Shown: positions 7,641 to 16,800 of the stretch, one piece after another | Layout: every line of letters begins with the position of its first letter | Position numbering within the stretch: position 1 is the stretch's first letter | NCBI GenBank assembly: GCA_022842625.1 | Contig: JALHPG010000015.1 | Coordinates: 1 to 47,680 of the forward strand | Length of the DNA: 47,680 bases | Direction of reading: 5' to 3' | Source: Bacteroidia bacterium | GTDB taxonomy: Bacteria; Bacteroidota; Bacteroidia; B-17B0; Aurantibacillaceae | Position numbers and translations under genes: made by a program | Notes under the pieces: generated by a model | Told to the model about the DNA's origin: nothing | What the model saw: the letters and a program-made list of their open reading frames with translations, nothing else | Database searches by the model: none

Positions 7641-10193
7641 TTAAAAACTAAAGGTAGCAGATAACATAAATGTTGTACCTAGCATATATTGGTATTTATT
7701 TGGAAATTTAGTTAAGTCTCCAACATCCCAACGCAATTGTTCGAAACCCCAAATAATGATATTTTTATCATTTAAAATGTTGTTTACACTTGCATTAAAG
7801 TTTAAAAAGTATTTCCCTTTTATTCTAAATGATTTACCTGCATTTGCGTTAACTGTATAAAAATCAGGTAATTTTTCTTGTCCAATAACATCTTGTATTT
7901 TACCGTCACCTTCAACATATGCTTCAAGCGCTTCTGCAGTTCTTCTGTCTGGATTTGGTTCAATATAAAATTCTCCAAAATAATTAAAAGTAGCACTTAC
8001 GAACCAGTATTTTTTTCCTTGATATTTGTATCCTAAACCACTAACCATTTGCGGTGTGCCGCCAAGACGATAATTTTTTAAATACACCGTTCTGTCTTTG
8101 TATAACTCAACGTTGTTATTACTTTGCCAAGCTTGCGCTTTTGCATTGCCGGTGTAATAATAATTGCCATAACCAAATGCTCCTTGAATAACGTGTGAAG
8201 TGAACAATGTTTTTTCAATTCCTATTTCAACACCTTGATGCTTTTCGTTTAATCCAGTAACAATATAGTTTACGTTGTTATTATAAAGATCGTGCCAAAA
8301 CACACGGGTGTTTGATTGGTTATTCATTGTAGTGTTGTAATAAGTAGCTCTTGCTTTAAAACCCGGATACTTAGCTAAATAACTAAACTCATAACTACCA
8401 ACTTGTTCAGAGGTAACGCCATTAGTCGCTTCATTTCTTGTTTGTTCTGATAAGAACATATTATTAACTTCTGGTGGGCGAGTTAAAAAGCTTCCGTTGG
8501 CAGTTAAAAAATTTCTGCCATTTATTTTGTAGGTTACTCCTCCTTTAACACCATAATTTACAAAAGAAATTACATCACTTTTTCCTTTACTGTCTGTTGG
8601 AAATTTCCCGTTTGCAACAAAGCCTTCTCTCCAAACTTGTGTAGTTGAAAATTCTGCACCAACATAAACATCAAATTTATTAATGCTATATTCGGCCTGA
8701 CCCCACGATTGAACTTTGTTTATGTTAACGTTATAGTCGTATCCGAATTTATCGCCTTTAAATATTTTTTTATCAGGATTTGCAAGATCGTTTTGTTGAA
8801 AGGCTGCATCAACACCAAGATTTGATGCAAACTGATCGTAATCTAACCAAAACGTGGCGCCTAAAAGATCATTTAAAGTTTTGTATTGATTGTTTTTAAA
8901 AATATTACCATTTAATCCTGCGCTTACAAATAAATTCTCAATGCGTTTGTTATAAATAGTATTAAATCCAAAACTTTTAATGTTCTCAACTCTGTCTTCT
9001 AGAATATATCTAGCTCTTGTTTCGCTAGAATTTAAACCTTGGCCAACTTGCGATGGCATAGTGTAAAAGTTTGCTTGGTTCATAGCAATTAATCTATCCC
9101 AATTAATTTGTCTCGTGTTAACATCGTTTTGCCATAAAGAAGTTAATGCATCACCTTGCGCAGTTAATCCTTGGTTATAAAAATAACTTGGTAAATATCT
9201 GTAATAATTAGGTCTGGGGTTTGGTGAATTGTTCCAGTTTAAACCGGATTGACTTGTTTTACCCCAATTATAAAATACGCTGGTAGTTAATCTTGATGTT
9301 AAACTTGGCGTGTAGATATGAGATAACATTGCCATTGGTCTGCTTGTTTTTCTAACAGAAGAATTTCTAACCTCACCATTTTGGTAACCCCATAAACTGT
9401 TATAATAATTTGTACCAGCTAATTCGTAGGCCTCTAATTGTTCAGATGCAGATCTACCTTGTTCTACAGGGGCTACAAAAGAGGTAAGTGATATTAAATG
9501 TTTTTCGTTAATTCTTTTATCTAAAGATAAATAAAATGCATTTGCACGAAAATAAGTTCCGGGAACATATACTTCATCGCCGGTTCGGCTGCTTGCAGAT
9601 AAGGTTAGCGCCCAACCGTTTTGCATCATGCCTGTAGAATGCGTAACCATTACTCTATTTCTGAAAGCACGGTTAGCGTTTCCATAAGAAATGCGTGTTC
9701 CTTTTCTAAATGAAGATGCTTTCGAATCCATATTAGTAAAACCTCCCGCGCCAGAAAAGCCAACTCTTGATGCTGTATTGCCAAATCTATTTTCGCTAAA
9801 ACGGGTTACATCGTTTAAGCCCCCCCAACTACTAAAATTTGCAGCTCCGGTTTCTAAATTACTCACGTTTATGCCATTAATTAAAATTAATTGGTTTTCT
9901 GTTTGATAACCGCGCATACGGTAACGCGCACTGCTAAATTGAAAACTTGAAAACTGAATAAAAACATCTCTGCTGGATTGCAATAACGAAGCAACATCCT
10001 GTTGATCCATATCTGAATCTGCATCGGCTCCGGTTGTGTTAAAAATGGGGATATTAAAATTGGTTTTGCTTGTGTCTGAGTGGGTGTCTGTAATATGAGT
10101 AGAATCACTTTGTGAAACCTGTGAGTACAAAGAACTCATAAAAAGAACTAAACCTAGACAAATAATTTTTTTAATCATTGTGGTATTAATCAT
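7641..10193 (-). CDS. TonB-dependent outer membrane receptor
   Basis: The 850-residue product has a signal peptide ending near LYSQVSQ. A plug domain follows (about residues 45-170) with ARYRMRGYQTENQLILINGI, the usual plug sequence for a TonB receptor. The rest is a long beta barrel rich in aromatic and polar residues, ending TTFMLSATFSF with the terminal Phe expected for BAM-dependent assembly. No N-terminal carboxypeptidase-regulatory-like domain is evident, so it is not a classic SusC. It is the first gene of an operon with two DUF5689-like lipoproteins. A divergent secreted nuclease suggests uptake of nucleic-acid-derived nutrients, but that is inference. The start at 10193 (MINTTMIKK) could instead be the ATG five codons in (MIKKIICLG). 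A structured leader with a terminator precedes it. Confidence 0.9.
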   Translation of the reverse strand: MINTTMIKKIICLGLVLFMSSLYSQVSQSDSTHITDTHSDTSKTNFNIPIFNTTGADADSDMDQQDVASLLQSSRDVFIQFSSFQFSSARYRMRGYQTENQLILINGINVSNLETGAANFSSWGGLNDVTRFSENRFGNTASRVGFSGAGGFTNMDSKASSFRKGTRISYGNANRAFRNRVMVTHSTGMMQNGWALTLSASSRTGDEVYVPGTYFRANAFYLSLDKRINEKHLISLTSFVAPVEQGRSASEQLEAYELAGTNYYNSLWGYQNGEVRNSSVRKTSRPMAMLSHIYTPSLTSRLTTSVFYNWGKTSQSGLNWNNSPNPRPNYYRYLPSYFYNQGLTAQGDALTSLWQNDVNTRQINWDRLIAMNQANFYTMPSQVGQGLNSSETRARYILEDRVENIKSFGFNTIYNKRIENLFVSAGLNGNIFKNNQYKTLNDLLGATFWLDYDQFASNLGVDAAFQQNDLANPDKKIFKGDKFGYDYNVNINKVQSWGQAEYSINKFDVYVGAEFSTTQVWREGFVANGKFPTDSKGKSDVISFVNYGVKGGVTYKINGRNFLTANGSFLTRPPEVNNMFLSEQTRNEATNGVTSEQVGSYEFSYLAKYPGFKARATYYNTTMNNQSNTRVFWHDLYNNNVNYIVTGLNEKHQGVEIGIEKTLFTSHVIQGAFGYGNYYYTGNAKAQAWQSNNNVELYKDRTVYLKNYRLGGTPQMVSGLGYKYQGKKYWFVSATFNYFGEFYIEPNPDRRTAEALEAYVEGDGKIQDVIGQEKLPDFYTVNANAGKSFRIKGKYFLNFNASVNNILNDKNIIIWGFEQLRWDVGDLTKFPNKYQYMLGTTFMLSATFSF

Positions 10194-10397
10194 TAAGCTA
10201 ATTTATTAAATATAATTTTTTATTATAAAATTGTTAAAAAGTAATAAGATGTAGTTTTTAAAAATAAAATAGGATGAAATTTTGATTACACTTCATCCTA
10301 ATTATTTCTAACTATAATGAAGCGGCTTCGGGATAATAAAGAGAATCTTTATTTTACCTCAAGGGTGATCACTTCTAACTAAATCGTGGCAAATATA
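10194..10397 (-). promoter_or_regulatory. Structured leader and attenuator-like terminator of the TonB operon (candidate riboswitch or small RNA)
   Basis: A promoter-like TATATTTG lies at 10397-10390 on the minus strand, giving a leader of about 190 bases before the receptor ATG. In the leader GAAGTG (10375-10370) can pair with CGCTTC (10324-10319). Inside this, AATAAAGA and TCTTTATT form an 8-bp stem with a 3-base loop (10353-10335). The intervening bases include GATCACCCTTGAGG and ATCCCGAAGC, which remain as an asymmetric internal loop. AGTTAGAA occurs twice (10380-10373 and 10313-10306). A 9-bp hairpin (10300-10270) then runs into TTTTATTTTT, an intrinsic terminator placed about 75 bases before the start codon. 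I compared it from memory with the TPP, cobalamin, SAM, FMN and glycine classes and recognise none. It may be a conditional terminator in cis or a separate small RNA. Confidence 0.5.
10390..10397 (-). promoter_or_regulatory. TAnnTTTG promoter element for the TonB operon leader
   Basis: TATATTTG matches the Bacteroidota -7 consensus exactly. No good TTG element is seen 17-20 bases upstream, so the -33 half is weak. The expected start of transcription is near 10385. Confidence 0.5.
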
Positions 10398-10554
10398 TAA
10401 TTATTTATGTTTTGGATTATTAGGGAATTGTAAACAATATATTACCAATTTTTAGGGTTTAATTGTTAAATCGGTTTAATCCATCTTTTAATTTTATTAT
10501 TTTCAAAATCTTAGCACCTAACTTTCATTTAACATATTAGCTAATTTTATTTAT

Positions 10555-10562
10555 TACTTTTG
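10555..10562 (+). promoter_or_regulatory. TAnnTTTG promoter element for the secreted nuclease
   Basis: TACTTTTG is an exact match to the Bacteroidota -7 consensus, 18 bases before ATG 10581. It overlaps a TTG at 10560 that could be mistaken for the start codon. This placement supports ATG 10581 as the true start. No clear -33 TTG is found. Confidence 0.5.
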
Positions 10563-10580
10563 GCGCTTGTTAACGTAACT

Positions 10581-11639
10581 ATGACTATAAAAAACAAACT
10601 TATTTCGCTTTTAATTCTGTCTGTAACCATTATTAATGCTCAAAAACTAGAAAAGGATAAAAATTATTTTATTTCTGCCATTGGATTTTGGAACGTTGAA
10701 AATTTATACGACACATTAAATGATCAATGGAAAAACGACGAAGATTTTACACCCGCCGGTACAAATGCATGGAACGGTTCTCGCTACAGAACTAAGATTG
10801 ATCATTTGGGTGAAGTTATTTCACAGATGGCAACCGATGTAACTCCGGATGGTTTAGCAATTTTAGGAATGTGCGAAATTGAAAATAAAAGTGTTGTGCA
10901 GGATCTTGTAAATTCACCTCGGTTAAAAAAACGTAACTATCAAATAGTGCATATTGAAGGACCGGATGCTCGTGGTGTAGACCCATCTTTTATTTATAAC
11001 CCAAATTATTTTAAAGTTACAAAAGCAGTTTCTTATCATGTTCGCTATGTTACAGATACTACGCATAAAACACGCGATATTTTAGTAGTAAGTGGTTCAT
11101 TTGTAGGGGAGCCATTAACCGTTTTAGTTAATCACTGGTCATCACGTCGTGGTGGCGAATTAGCCAGTAGACCAAATAGAAATGAAGCAGCAAAAGTGGC
11201 ACGCCATATTGTTGATAGTATTACAACTGCCGACCCAAAAGCGAAAGTTGTTTTAATGGGCGATTTTAATGACGACCCGGTAAACGTTTGTATTAAAGAT
11301 ATTTTTGGCACTTATGGCGATATTAAAAAAGCAACAGATAATAAATATTATAACCCAATGGAAAAACTTTATAACGAGGGTATTGGTTCTTTAGCTTGGG
11401 GAGATAGCTGGAATTTATTTGATCAGGTAATAATGAATAAAAATTGGTTACCAAAAAATTATGAAACATGGCAGTATTATAATGTTCGTGTTTTTAATAA
11501 AGCATTTTTAAAATCAGATTTTGGCAACTTTAAAGGTTATCCTTTTAGAACATACAGTGGCGGAACTTATACCGCGGGTTATAGTGATCATTTTCCTGTT
11601 TTTGTTGTAATTGCAAAAGAGAATACTAATAAGAAATAA
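10581..11639 (+). CDS. Secreted endonuclease/exonuclease/phosphatase (DNase I fold) protein
   Basis: From ATG 10581 the protein is 352 residues and starts with a clean signal peptide (to about residue 20, INAQK). The upstream TTG at 10560 lies inside the predicted promoter and was rejected. EEP-fold motifs are all present: FWNVENLYD (about residue 37), CEIEN with the metal-binding Glu (about residue 99), VNHWSSRRGG, MGDFNDDP and the C-terminal SDHFPV with the catalytic His. Family members cut phosphodiester bonds in nucleic acids or phosphatidylinositides. With the signal peptide and the adjacent TonB/lipoprotein operon, an extracellular or periplasmic nuclease that frees nucleotides or phosphate is plausible. 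The gene is divergent from the TonB operon and ends at a symmetric terminator. Confidence 0.88.
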   Translation: MTIKNKLISLLILSVTIINAQKLEKDKNYFISAIGFWNVENLYDTLNDQWKNDEDFTPAGTNAWNGSRYRTKIDHLGEVISQMATDVTPDGLAILGMCEIENKSVVQDLVNSPRLKKRNYQIVHIEGPDARGVDPSFIYNPNYFKVTKAVSYHVRYVTDTTHKTRDILVVSGSFVGEPLTVLVNHWSSRRGGELASRPNRNEAAKVARHIVDSITTADPKAKVVLMGDFNDDPVNVCIKDIFGTYGDIKKATDNKYYNPMEKLYNEGIGSLAWGDSWNLFDQVIMNKNWLPKNYETWQYYNVRVFNKAFLKSDFGNFKGYPFRTYSGGTYTAGYSDHFPVFVVIAKENTNKK

Positions 11640-11660
11640 TTTTTTTAATGTTTAAGAAAT

Positions 11661-11692
11661 AAAAAAGCCTTTCATTTCTGAAAGGCTTTTTT
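11661..11692. terminator. Bidirectional terminator between nuclease and csp
   Basis: A 14-bp perfect stem, AAAAAAGCCTTTCA (11661-11674) with TGAAAGGCTTTTTT (11679-11692), has a TTTC loop. A- and T-tracts on both sides serve both convergent genes. Confidence 0.92.
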
Positions 11693-11717
11693 AATAAGCA
11701 GGAAATCTAAAAAAAGA

Positions 11718-11906
11718 TTAAGCTAACTTTACGTTAACAGCGTTTAAGCCTTTTTTTCCTTCTTGGATCTCAAATACTACATTGTCATTCTCACGAATAT
11801 CTTCTTTTAATCCTGATGCGTGTACAAAGATTTCTTGTCCACCGTCTTCTTTAATAAATCCAAAGCCTTTTGCTTCGTTAAAGAATTTTACTACTCCTGT
11901 TTTCAT
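11718..11906 (-). CDS. Cold-shock domain protein (CspA family)
   Basis: The 62-residue product is a single cold-shock domain. Both RNA-binding motifs are intact: RNP1 as KGFGFIKE (about residues 13-20) and RNP2 as EIFVHAS (about residues 25-31). It begins MKTGVVKFFNEAKGFGF, the usual start for Bacteroidota Csp proteins. It binds single-stranded nucleic acid and melts RNA structure in the cytoplasm. The gene lies 71 bases downstream of a DEAD-box RNA helicase on the same strand, and no TAnnTTTG element is seen in the gap. The two are therefore probably transcribed together, a pairing that suits RNA remodelling at low temperature. A terminator follows. Confidence 0.95.
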   Translation of the reverse strand: MKTGVVKFFNEAKGFGFIKEDGGQEIFVHASGLKEDIRENDNVVFEIQEGKKGLNAVNVKLA

Positions 11907-11977
11907 TTTGTTGTTGTTTTTTGTCCCGATTTTATACGAAACTGGTTTATTTATTTGTTTTATTATTTTGTATCTGA

Positions 11978-13108
11978 TTAATTAAATGGATGAGTAGATA
12001 CAACCTCAATGTTCTTCTTTATTAATTTATTTATGTCTTTTAAATATGGCATTTCTTCATGTGTGCAAAACGACATTGCTACTCCGCTTTCGCCGGCTCT
12101 ACCTGTTCTACCAATACGGTGAACATAAGTTTCTGCCTGCTCAGGAATTTCGTAGTTAATTACGTGTGATAATTTATCTACGTCAATTCCTCTAGATGCA
12201 ATATCTGTGGCTACTAATATACGAATAGTTCTGTTCTTAAAACCTTTTAATGCTCTTTCTCTTGCACCTTGCGATTTATTTCCGTGAATTGCTTCAGCAG
12301 AAACTCCCATTGCGTTAAGATCTTTTGCTACTTTATCGGCTCCACGCTTGGTACGAGTGAAAACCAAGGCATGCTCAATTTTACCGTTGTTTAGCACAAA
12401 TTTTAATAAACCACGCTTATTTTCTTTTTTAACATAATAAACGGTTTGAGTTACCAATGTTGCCGTTGAAGAAACCGGATTAACTGTTACGCTAACTGGA
12501 TCTTTAAGGATGGTATTCGCTAATTTCATGATATCCGGAGCTGCCGTAGCTGAGAAAAATAACGTTTGGCGTTTTGCCGGTAATTTTGGAATGATCTTTT
12601 TAATGTCGTTAATAAAGCCCATATCCAACATACGATCTGCCTCGTCTAACACAAAAAATTCTACATTGTGTAATTTAATAAATCCTTGATTCATTAGATC
12701 TAATAAACGACCCGGGGTTGCTATTAAAACATCAACGCCTCTTCTTAAATTATTAACCTGCGGACCTTGCGATACGCCACCAAAAATAGTGCAATGCGAA
12801 ATCCCTAAATTATTGCCATAAGCCGCAAAATTCTCGCTTATTTGCGAAGCTAATTCGCGGGTTGGCGCTAAAATTAGCGCTTTAATAGTACGTGGGTTTT
12901 GATTTGTTTTTCTTTCTGATAATAATTGTAAAATTGGTAATGCAAATGCTGCTGTTTTACCTGTACCTGTTTGTGCGCAACCAAAAATGTCTTTTCCTGC
13001 TAATATATGAGGGATGGATTGTTCTTGAATGGGAGTGGGTTGTGTATACCCTTTTTTGTCTAATGCCATAACTAGTGGCTTAATAAGTTGTAAGTTTGAA
13101 AATGTCAT
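11978..13108 (-). CDS. DEAD-box ATP-dependent RNA helicase
   Basis: With the start at ATG 13108 the protein is 376 residues (MTFSNLQLIKPLVMALDKKG), the usual N-terminus of the RhlE/CsdA-type group. An ATG 11 codons upstream (13141) adds residues not typical of the family. Motifs run in order: Q motif (GYTQPTPIQEQSIP), motif I AQTGTGKT, PTRELASQI, TPGRLLD, DEAD (VLDEADRMLDMGF), SAT (FFSATAA), ARG-type RILVATDIASRGID, and HRIGRTGRAG. The C-terminus is short, without a basic tail or an extra RNA-binding domain, so RhlE-like is the likely group. It unwinds short RNA duplexes in ribosome assembly or mRNA decay. A leader of about 140 bases precedes it, and csp follows. Confidence 0.93.
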   Translation of the reverse strand: MTFSNLQLIKPLVMALDKKGYTQPTPIQEQSIPHILAGKDIFGCAQTGTGKTAAFALPILQLLSERKTNQNPRTIKALILAPTRELASQISENFAAYGNNLGISHCTIFGGVSQGPQVNNLRRGVDVLIATPGRLLDLMNQGFIKLHNVEFFVLDEADRMLDMGFINDIKKIIPKLPAKRQTLFFSATAAPDIMKLANTILKDPVSVTVNPVSSTATLVTQTVYYVKKENKRGLLKFVLNNGKIEHALVFTRTKRGADKVAKDLNAMGVSAEAIHGNKSQGARERALKGFKNRTIRILVATDIASRGIDVDKLSHVINYEIPEQAETYVHRIGRTGRAGESGVAMSFCTHEEMPYLKDINKLIKKNIEVVSTHPFN

Positions 13109-13251
13109 TAATTGTTTTTTCGTTAATATAATTTTAAGCATGAGATTTCATCACGCACTTTTTTTGTTAGTCTAAGAAAAGTGTAAAATTTATCGAATTG
13201 CAATTAAGGTGTTACAAACGTGATTGAGATACAATCTTCTAAAGAAGTGCA

Positions 13252-13259
13252 CAAATATA
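13252..13259 (-). promoter_or_regulatory. TAnnTTTG promoter element for the helicase-csp unit
   Basis: TATATTTG (minus strand, 13259-13252) would start RNA near 13247, leaving a 5' leader of about 140 bases before the helicase ATG. The leader can form GATTG/CAATC-type and CTTC/GAAG-type small hairpins (13222-13247), which share a base and so exclude each other. A TTG lies only 13 bases upstream, so the -33 box is poor. Confidence 0.4.
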
Positions 13260-13392
13260 CACAATTTATTAACAATGCCGCTTTTTATTTTCCCTTATTA
13301 TGTTAATTGTTGCAGAATTGAGGCTGTAAGCCTTTGATAGAAAGGGTTTTGGAGGGAGGGGTGAAATAAATATACTTTTTTCGTTTTAATTT

Positions 13393-13476
13393 GGGCGTTA
13401 CCTGCGGCCCGGGCTTTCCGCTTCAATCTTTTTGCTCGTTCCTCTCAAAAAGGATTTCCGCTTCAATCCCTAACGC
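13393..13476. repeat. GC-richer intergenic repeat element
   Basis: The element is bounded by GGGCGTTA (13393-13400) and TAACGC (13471-13476), which are inverted copies over six bases. Inside, TTTCCGCTTCAATC occurs twice as a direct repeat (13415-13428 and 13455-13468). Between the copies ATC-TTTTTG and CAAAAAGGAT form an imperfect stem. I recall similar GGGCGTTACC...CCCTAACGC sequences scattered between genes in other Bacteroidota genomes. That is memory, not a search. It has no reading frame and is more GC-rich than its flanks. Confidence 0.55.
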
Positions 13477-13541
13477 AAGCAACCCAATATTCGTATGTGT
13501 TCCGATAACAATCACGCGAAAAGAGTTTTAGATGTTTTTAA

Positions 13542-13715
13542 TTTGTCCCGGAGGGACAAAATAGTTTAGAATGTGTTTAAGAAAAATTTTATGGCTCCGG
13601 CAGGAGTCAAACATTGTGTGTGGTTTTGCCTCTCTGAGGCAATAAGGTCAACTTTTGTTTTTTTATAAATGTTTGGTTCCTCCGGAACCAAAGTGTTACA
13701 GAATTACAAATTCTG
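13542..13715. repeat. Cluster of five short palindromes (REP-like)
   Basis: Five hairpins follow one another in 174 bases: TTTGTCCC-GGA-GGGACAAA (13542-13560), TGGCTCC-GGCA-GGAGTCA (13592-13609), TTGCCTC-TCT-GAGGCAA (13626-13642), TTTGGTTCC-TCC-GGAACCAAA (13672-13692) and CAGAATT-ACA-AATTCTG (13699-13715). Stems are 7-9 bp with 3-4 base loops. They differ in sequence but share form and spacing. They lack a T-tract on the same side as a gene end, so they are not simple terminators. No gene is seen in the whole 13142-13781 stretch. They resemble REP-type elements mobilised by RAYT transposases, but no such transposase gene lies in this window. Confidence 0.6.
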
Positions 13716-13781
13716 CGGAGCGGACGCTTTTTATTTAGCCAATTAGCGTTAATAGTCTAAAAGTGGGTGTTTAATATGTTA

Positions 13782-13823
13782 AAATAAACCCTTGAAACAC
13801 TTTATTAATGGGCGTTTCAAGGG
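13782..13823 (-). terminator. Intrinsic terminator after the S41 peptidase
   Basis: On the minus strand CCCTTGAAAC (13823-13814) pairs perfectly with GTTTCAAGGG (13798-13789), followed by TTTATTTT. It lies 20 bases after the stop codon of the S41 peptidase. Confidence 0.85.
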
Positions 13824-13842
13824 CGATGAAATTAAAAGCTAA

Positions 13843-16800
13843 TTACTTCTTAATTCCTTTTAAAAGTTCTTCAACTACTTTTTCTAATTGTTGGTCTCTT
13901 CCTTTTAATGCAAAATTAGGATCCAATGTTTGTTTTATGTCTGGTTGCAGCTCAGTATTTTCATAATATTTCCCATCATTATCTACTACGCCAACTTGTG
14001 GAATACCAAACGTTAATTCTTTGTCTTGTAGATTTTCCCACCAAACCGCTGTGCCTGTTCCTGCTACCGGCATACCTACAAGTTTTCCAATCCCTAACGT
14101 TTTGTAAACTACCGGAAACATGTGTGCATCTGAATAGTTACCCTCGCTAATTAAAACTGCCGAAGGTTTTCTCCATTTATTTCCGGGCTCAACACCAATC
14201 TTACGCTCGCGCGGTATAAATTCTATATATTTTTTGCCGGACAAGAATGTAGCTAGATCATCATGTAACCAACCGCCTCCGTTAAATCTAGTGTCAACCA
14301 CTAAGGCTTCTTTGTTTGGGTACTTACCTAATACTTGCTCATAAAAAGCTCTAAACCCATCGTTGTCCATAGCTCTAACATGCATAAATCCTAATTTACC
14401 GTCTGATAGTTTTTCGGTTTCTTTTTGTCTGTTCTTTATCCAACGTTGATATAGTAATTCGTTTTGTTCTCCTAAAGAAATTGGTTTAACGGTCTCTTCC
14501 CAACGCTTTCCGGTTTTATCAACTAAACTTAATAAAATTGTCTGGTGCGTTTTTCTGTTCAATAAATTCCAATAGTTAGCTTCTTTATGATCAATTAAAA
14601 CACCATCAATTTTTTCGATAATAGTACCTTCTTTTATTTGTGAAGTAGCATTTTGTAACGGACCTTTATCCATTACTTCAATTATTTTCATTCCGTTTCC
14701 TGTATAGCTTTCATCATAGTAAACGCCTAATGCAGCGGTTTCATCAGCGTTCTCGAATTTAGGATTTGCTCTACAACCGGTGTGCGAGGCATTAAGTTCT
14801 CCTAAAAACTCGCTTAACATTTCAGCAAAATCTCTATTGTTATTTATGTAAGGTAAAAATTTAGCATACTGGTTTTTATAGTAATTCCAATCTGTACCTT
14901 GTAAGTTGCTTACATAAAACTTGTTGTTTACTTGGCGCCATACATGTTCGAAGAAATAGTCGCGCTCTGCAGAAGTTATTAATTCCATTTCTGCTTTAAA
15001 TCCAATATCCTTTTTTTCTTTTTTATCGATACTTATTTTTAAAAGTTTTCCATCGGCTAATAAATATAAATTCTTTCCTTCTTTATCTATTGTAAGATCG
15101 CCGGCAGTAGATGCTCCTAATTTTAAAAATAATTTTGTTTCGCTTTCTTTAAATGTATTAACCCACAAGTCATACCCCTTTTCAAATTTACTGAGATAAA
15201 AAAGCTGTTCGCCATTACTTGTTATTACAGCATCTGATAGATCTGAAGAGTTTATTGTAAGACGCTCTTTTCTATCCCACAAACCATCAAGGTCAATTTT
15301 AATTTCTTTTGGCTTTGGAGTTACACTCGTTGATGCACTTGCTTTATCGCCTTCTTTTTTCTTGTCTTTTCCTTCGTTCTCTTTTAAAATTAAATATTCA
15401 TCATTATTCATTTTAAAACGCTCATAAAACGTTTTGTCAAAAAACTGACCATATACATCATTTTGTGAGCCATGGCTTGCATGGTTTTTCATACCGTGGC
15501 GATTAGAGAACCAGATCATCATTTTTCCTTCAGCCATCCATTTTGGATTTGAATTATCATATCCGCTTTGCGAAAGATTAATAAGTTTGCCTTTTCCGCT
15601 TGTTTCAATTAATCCAACTTGCGTTAGCCAGTTATTATCTTCTAAATAATTTACCAATAAATATTTTCCATCGGGCGACCAGTCAAACCATTGGTCGCCA
15701 TCTGAGTAAGAATAATTTTTTGTTGGAGGTAAAATTTCACGTACTTCTTTTGATTTGATATTTAAAATTTTGATCGCAGTTCGGTCTTCTAAAAATGCGA
15801 TTTCTGTTGCATCGGGCGAATACTTTGGTTGAAATGATTCTTTATTGGTCTTCACTAAAACTTCTTCTTTTAAAAGTGTTGAATTGAAAAAATAGGTTTC
15901 TTCTTTTCTGCTAATTGAAATTTGATGAAGGGCCCAAATGTTTTCTCGCTCTGCCGCAAATACTAACGATCTGCCATCTGAACTAAAACTAACCGAACGC
16001 TCTTGCTGTGGGGTATTGGTAATTCTTTTTGTTGTTCCACCTTCAACAGAAGTAACAAAAATCTCACCACGCAATACAAAAGCAACCTCTTTTCCGTTAG
16101 GGGAAACGCTCATTTCTGAAGCGCCGGAGTTTTTTACAAGATTTTGTTTTTGGTTAAATCGCTCATCTGTTGTTATTGAAATGTTTACTTTTTTTGCTTC
16201 ACCATTTTGCATCGTATAAATTTCTCCGTCAAACCCAAAACATAAAATACCTTCTTTAGATGAGCTTAAAAATCGAACAGGATTTTTTTCGTATTTGGTT
16301 ATTTGTGTTTTGTTGGAAGGGTCTTTTAAATTAAATTTCCAGATATTAAACGAGCCGCTTTTTTCTGATAAAAAATACACATCTTCATTTTTTTGTAAAA
16401 CCGGAGTTCTGTCTTCACCTTCAAAATCACTAAGTTTAGTGTACTTATCCGAATTTTTTTCATAAAGCCATATATCGCGAGTTACAGATGAAACGTGATG
16501 TTTACGCCATTGATTTTCGTAACCTTTACGATCGTGATATAAAAATTTATTTCCGCTTGCATCTACACTTACATCTTCCATTGGCCAAGAGTTAAGCATG
16601 CTTTCTTTACCTCCAACTGATGGAACAGAATATAATTCAGGTAGGCCGCCACTTGGAAAAACTACGCTTGTATTAATGTCAACACGCGAAGATCCAAAAT
16701 AAATTTTTGAACCATCAGGCGAAAAGCAATATGGAAAATCTCCGGCAGAATAATAGGTTAATCTTTTTGCAGACCCACCTTCTGCAGGCATAATATATAC

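Noticed and set aside
10194..10397. TPP, cobalamin or SAM riboswitch
   Set aside because: The ACCCTTGA string recalls part of the TPP element, but the rest of the TPP core (CTGAGA and the second arm) is missing. B12-box and SAM-I core sequences were not found.
10560..10580. TTG start extending the nuclease by seven residues
   Set aside because: The TTG lies in the TAnnTTTG promoter element. ATG 10581 gives a proper signal peptide start.
13142..13781. Hidden gene or degraded pseudogene in the 640-base gap
   Set aside because: No frame of useful length or recognisable motif was found. The content is a repeat element, palindromes and AT-rich sequence.
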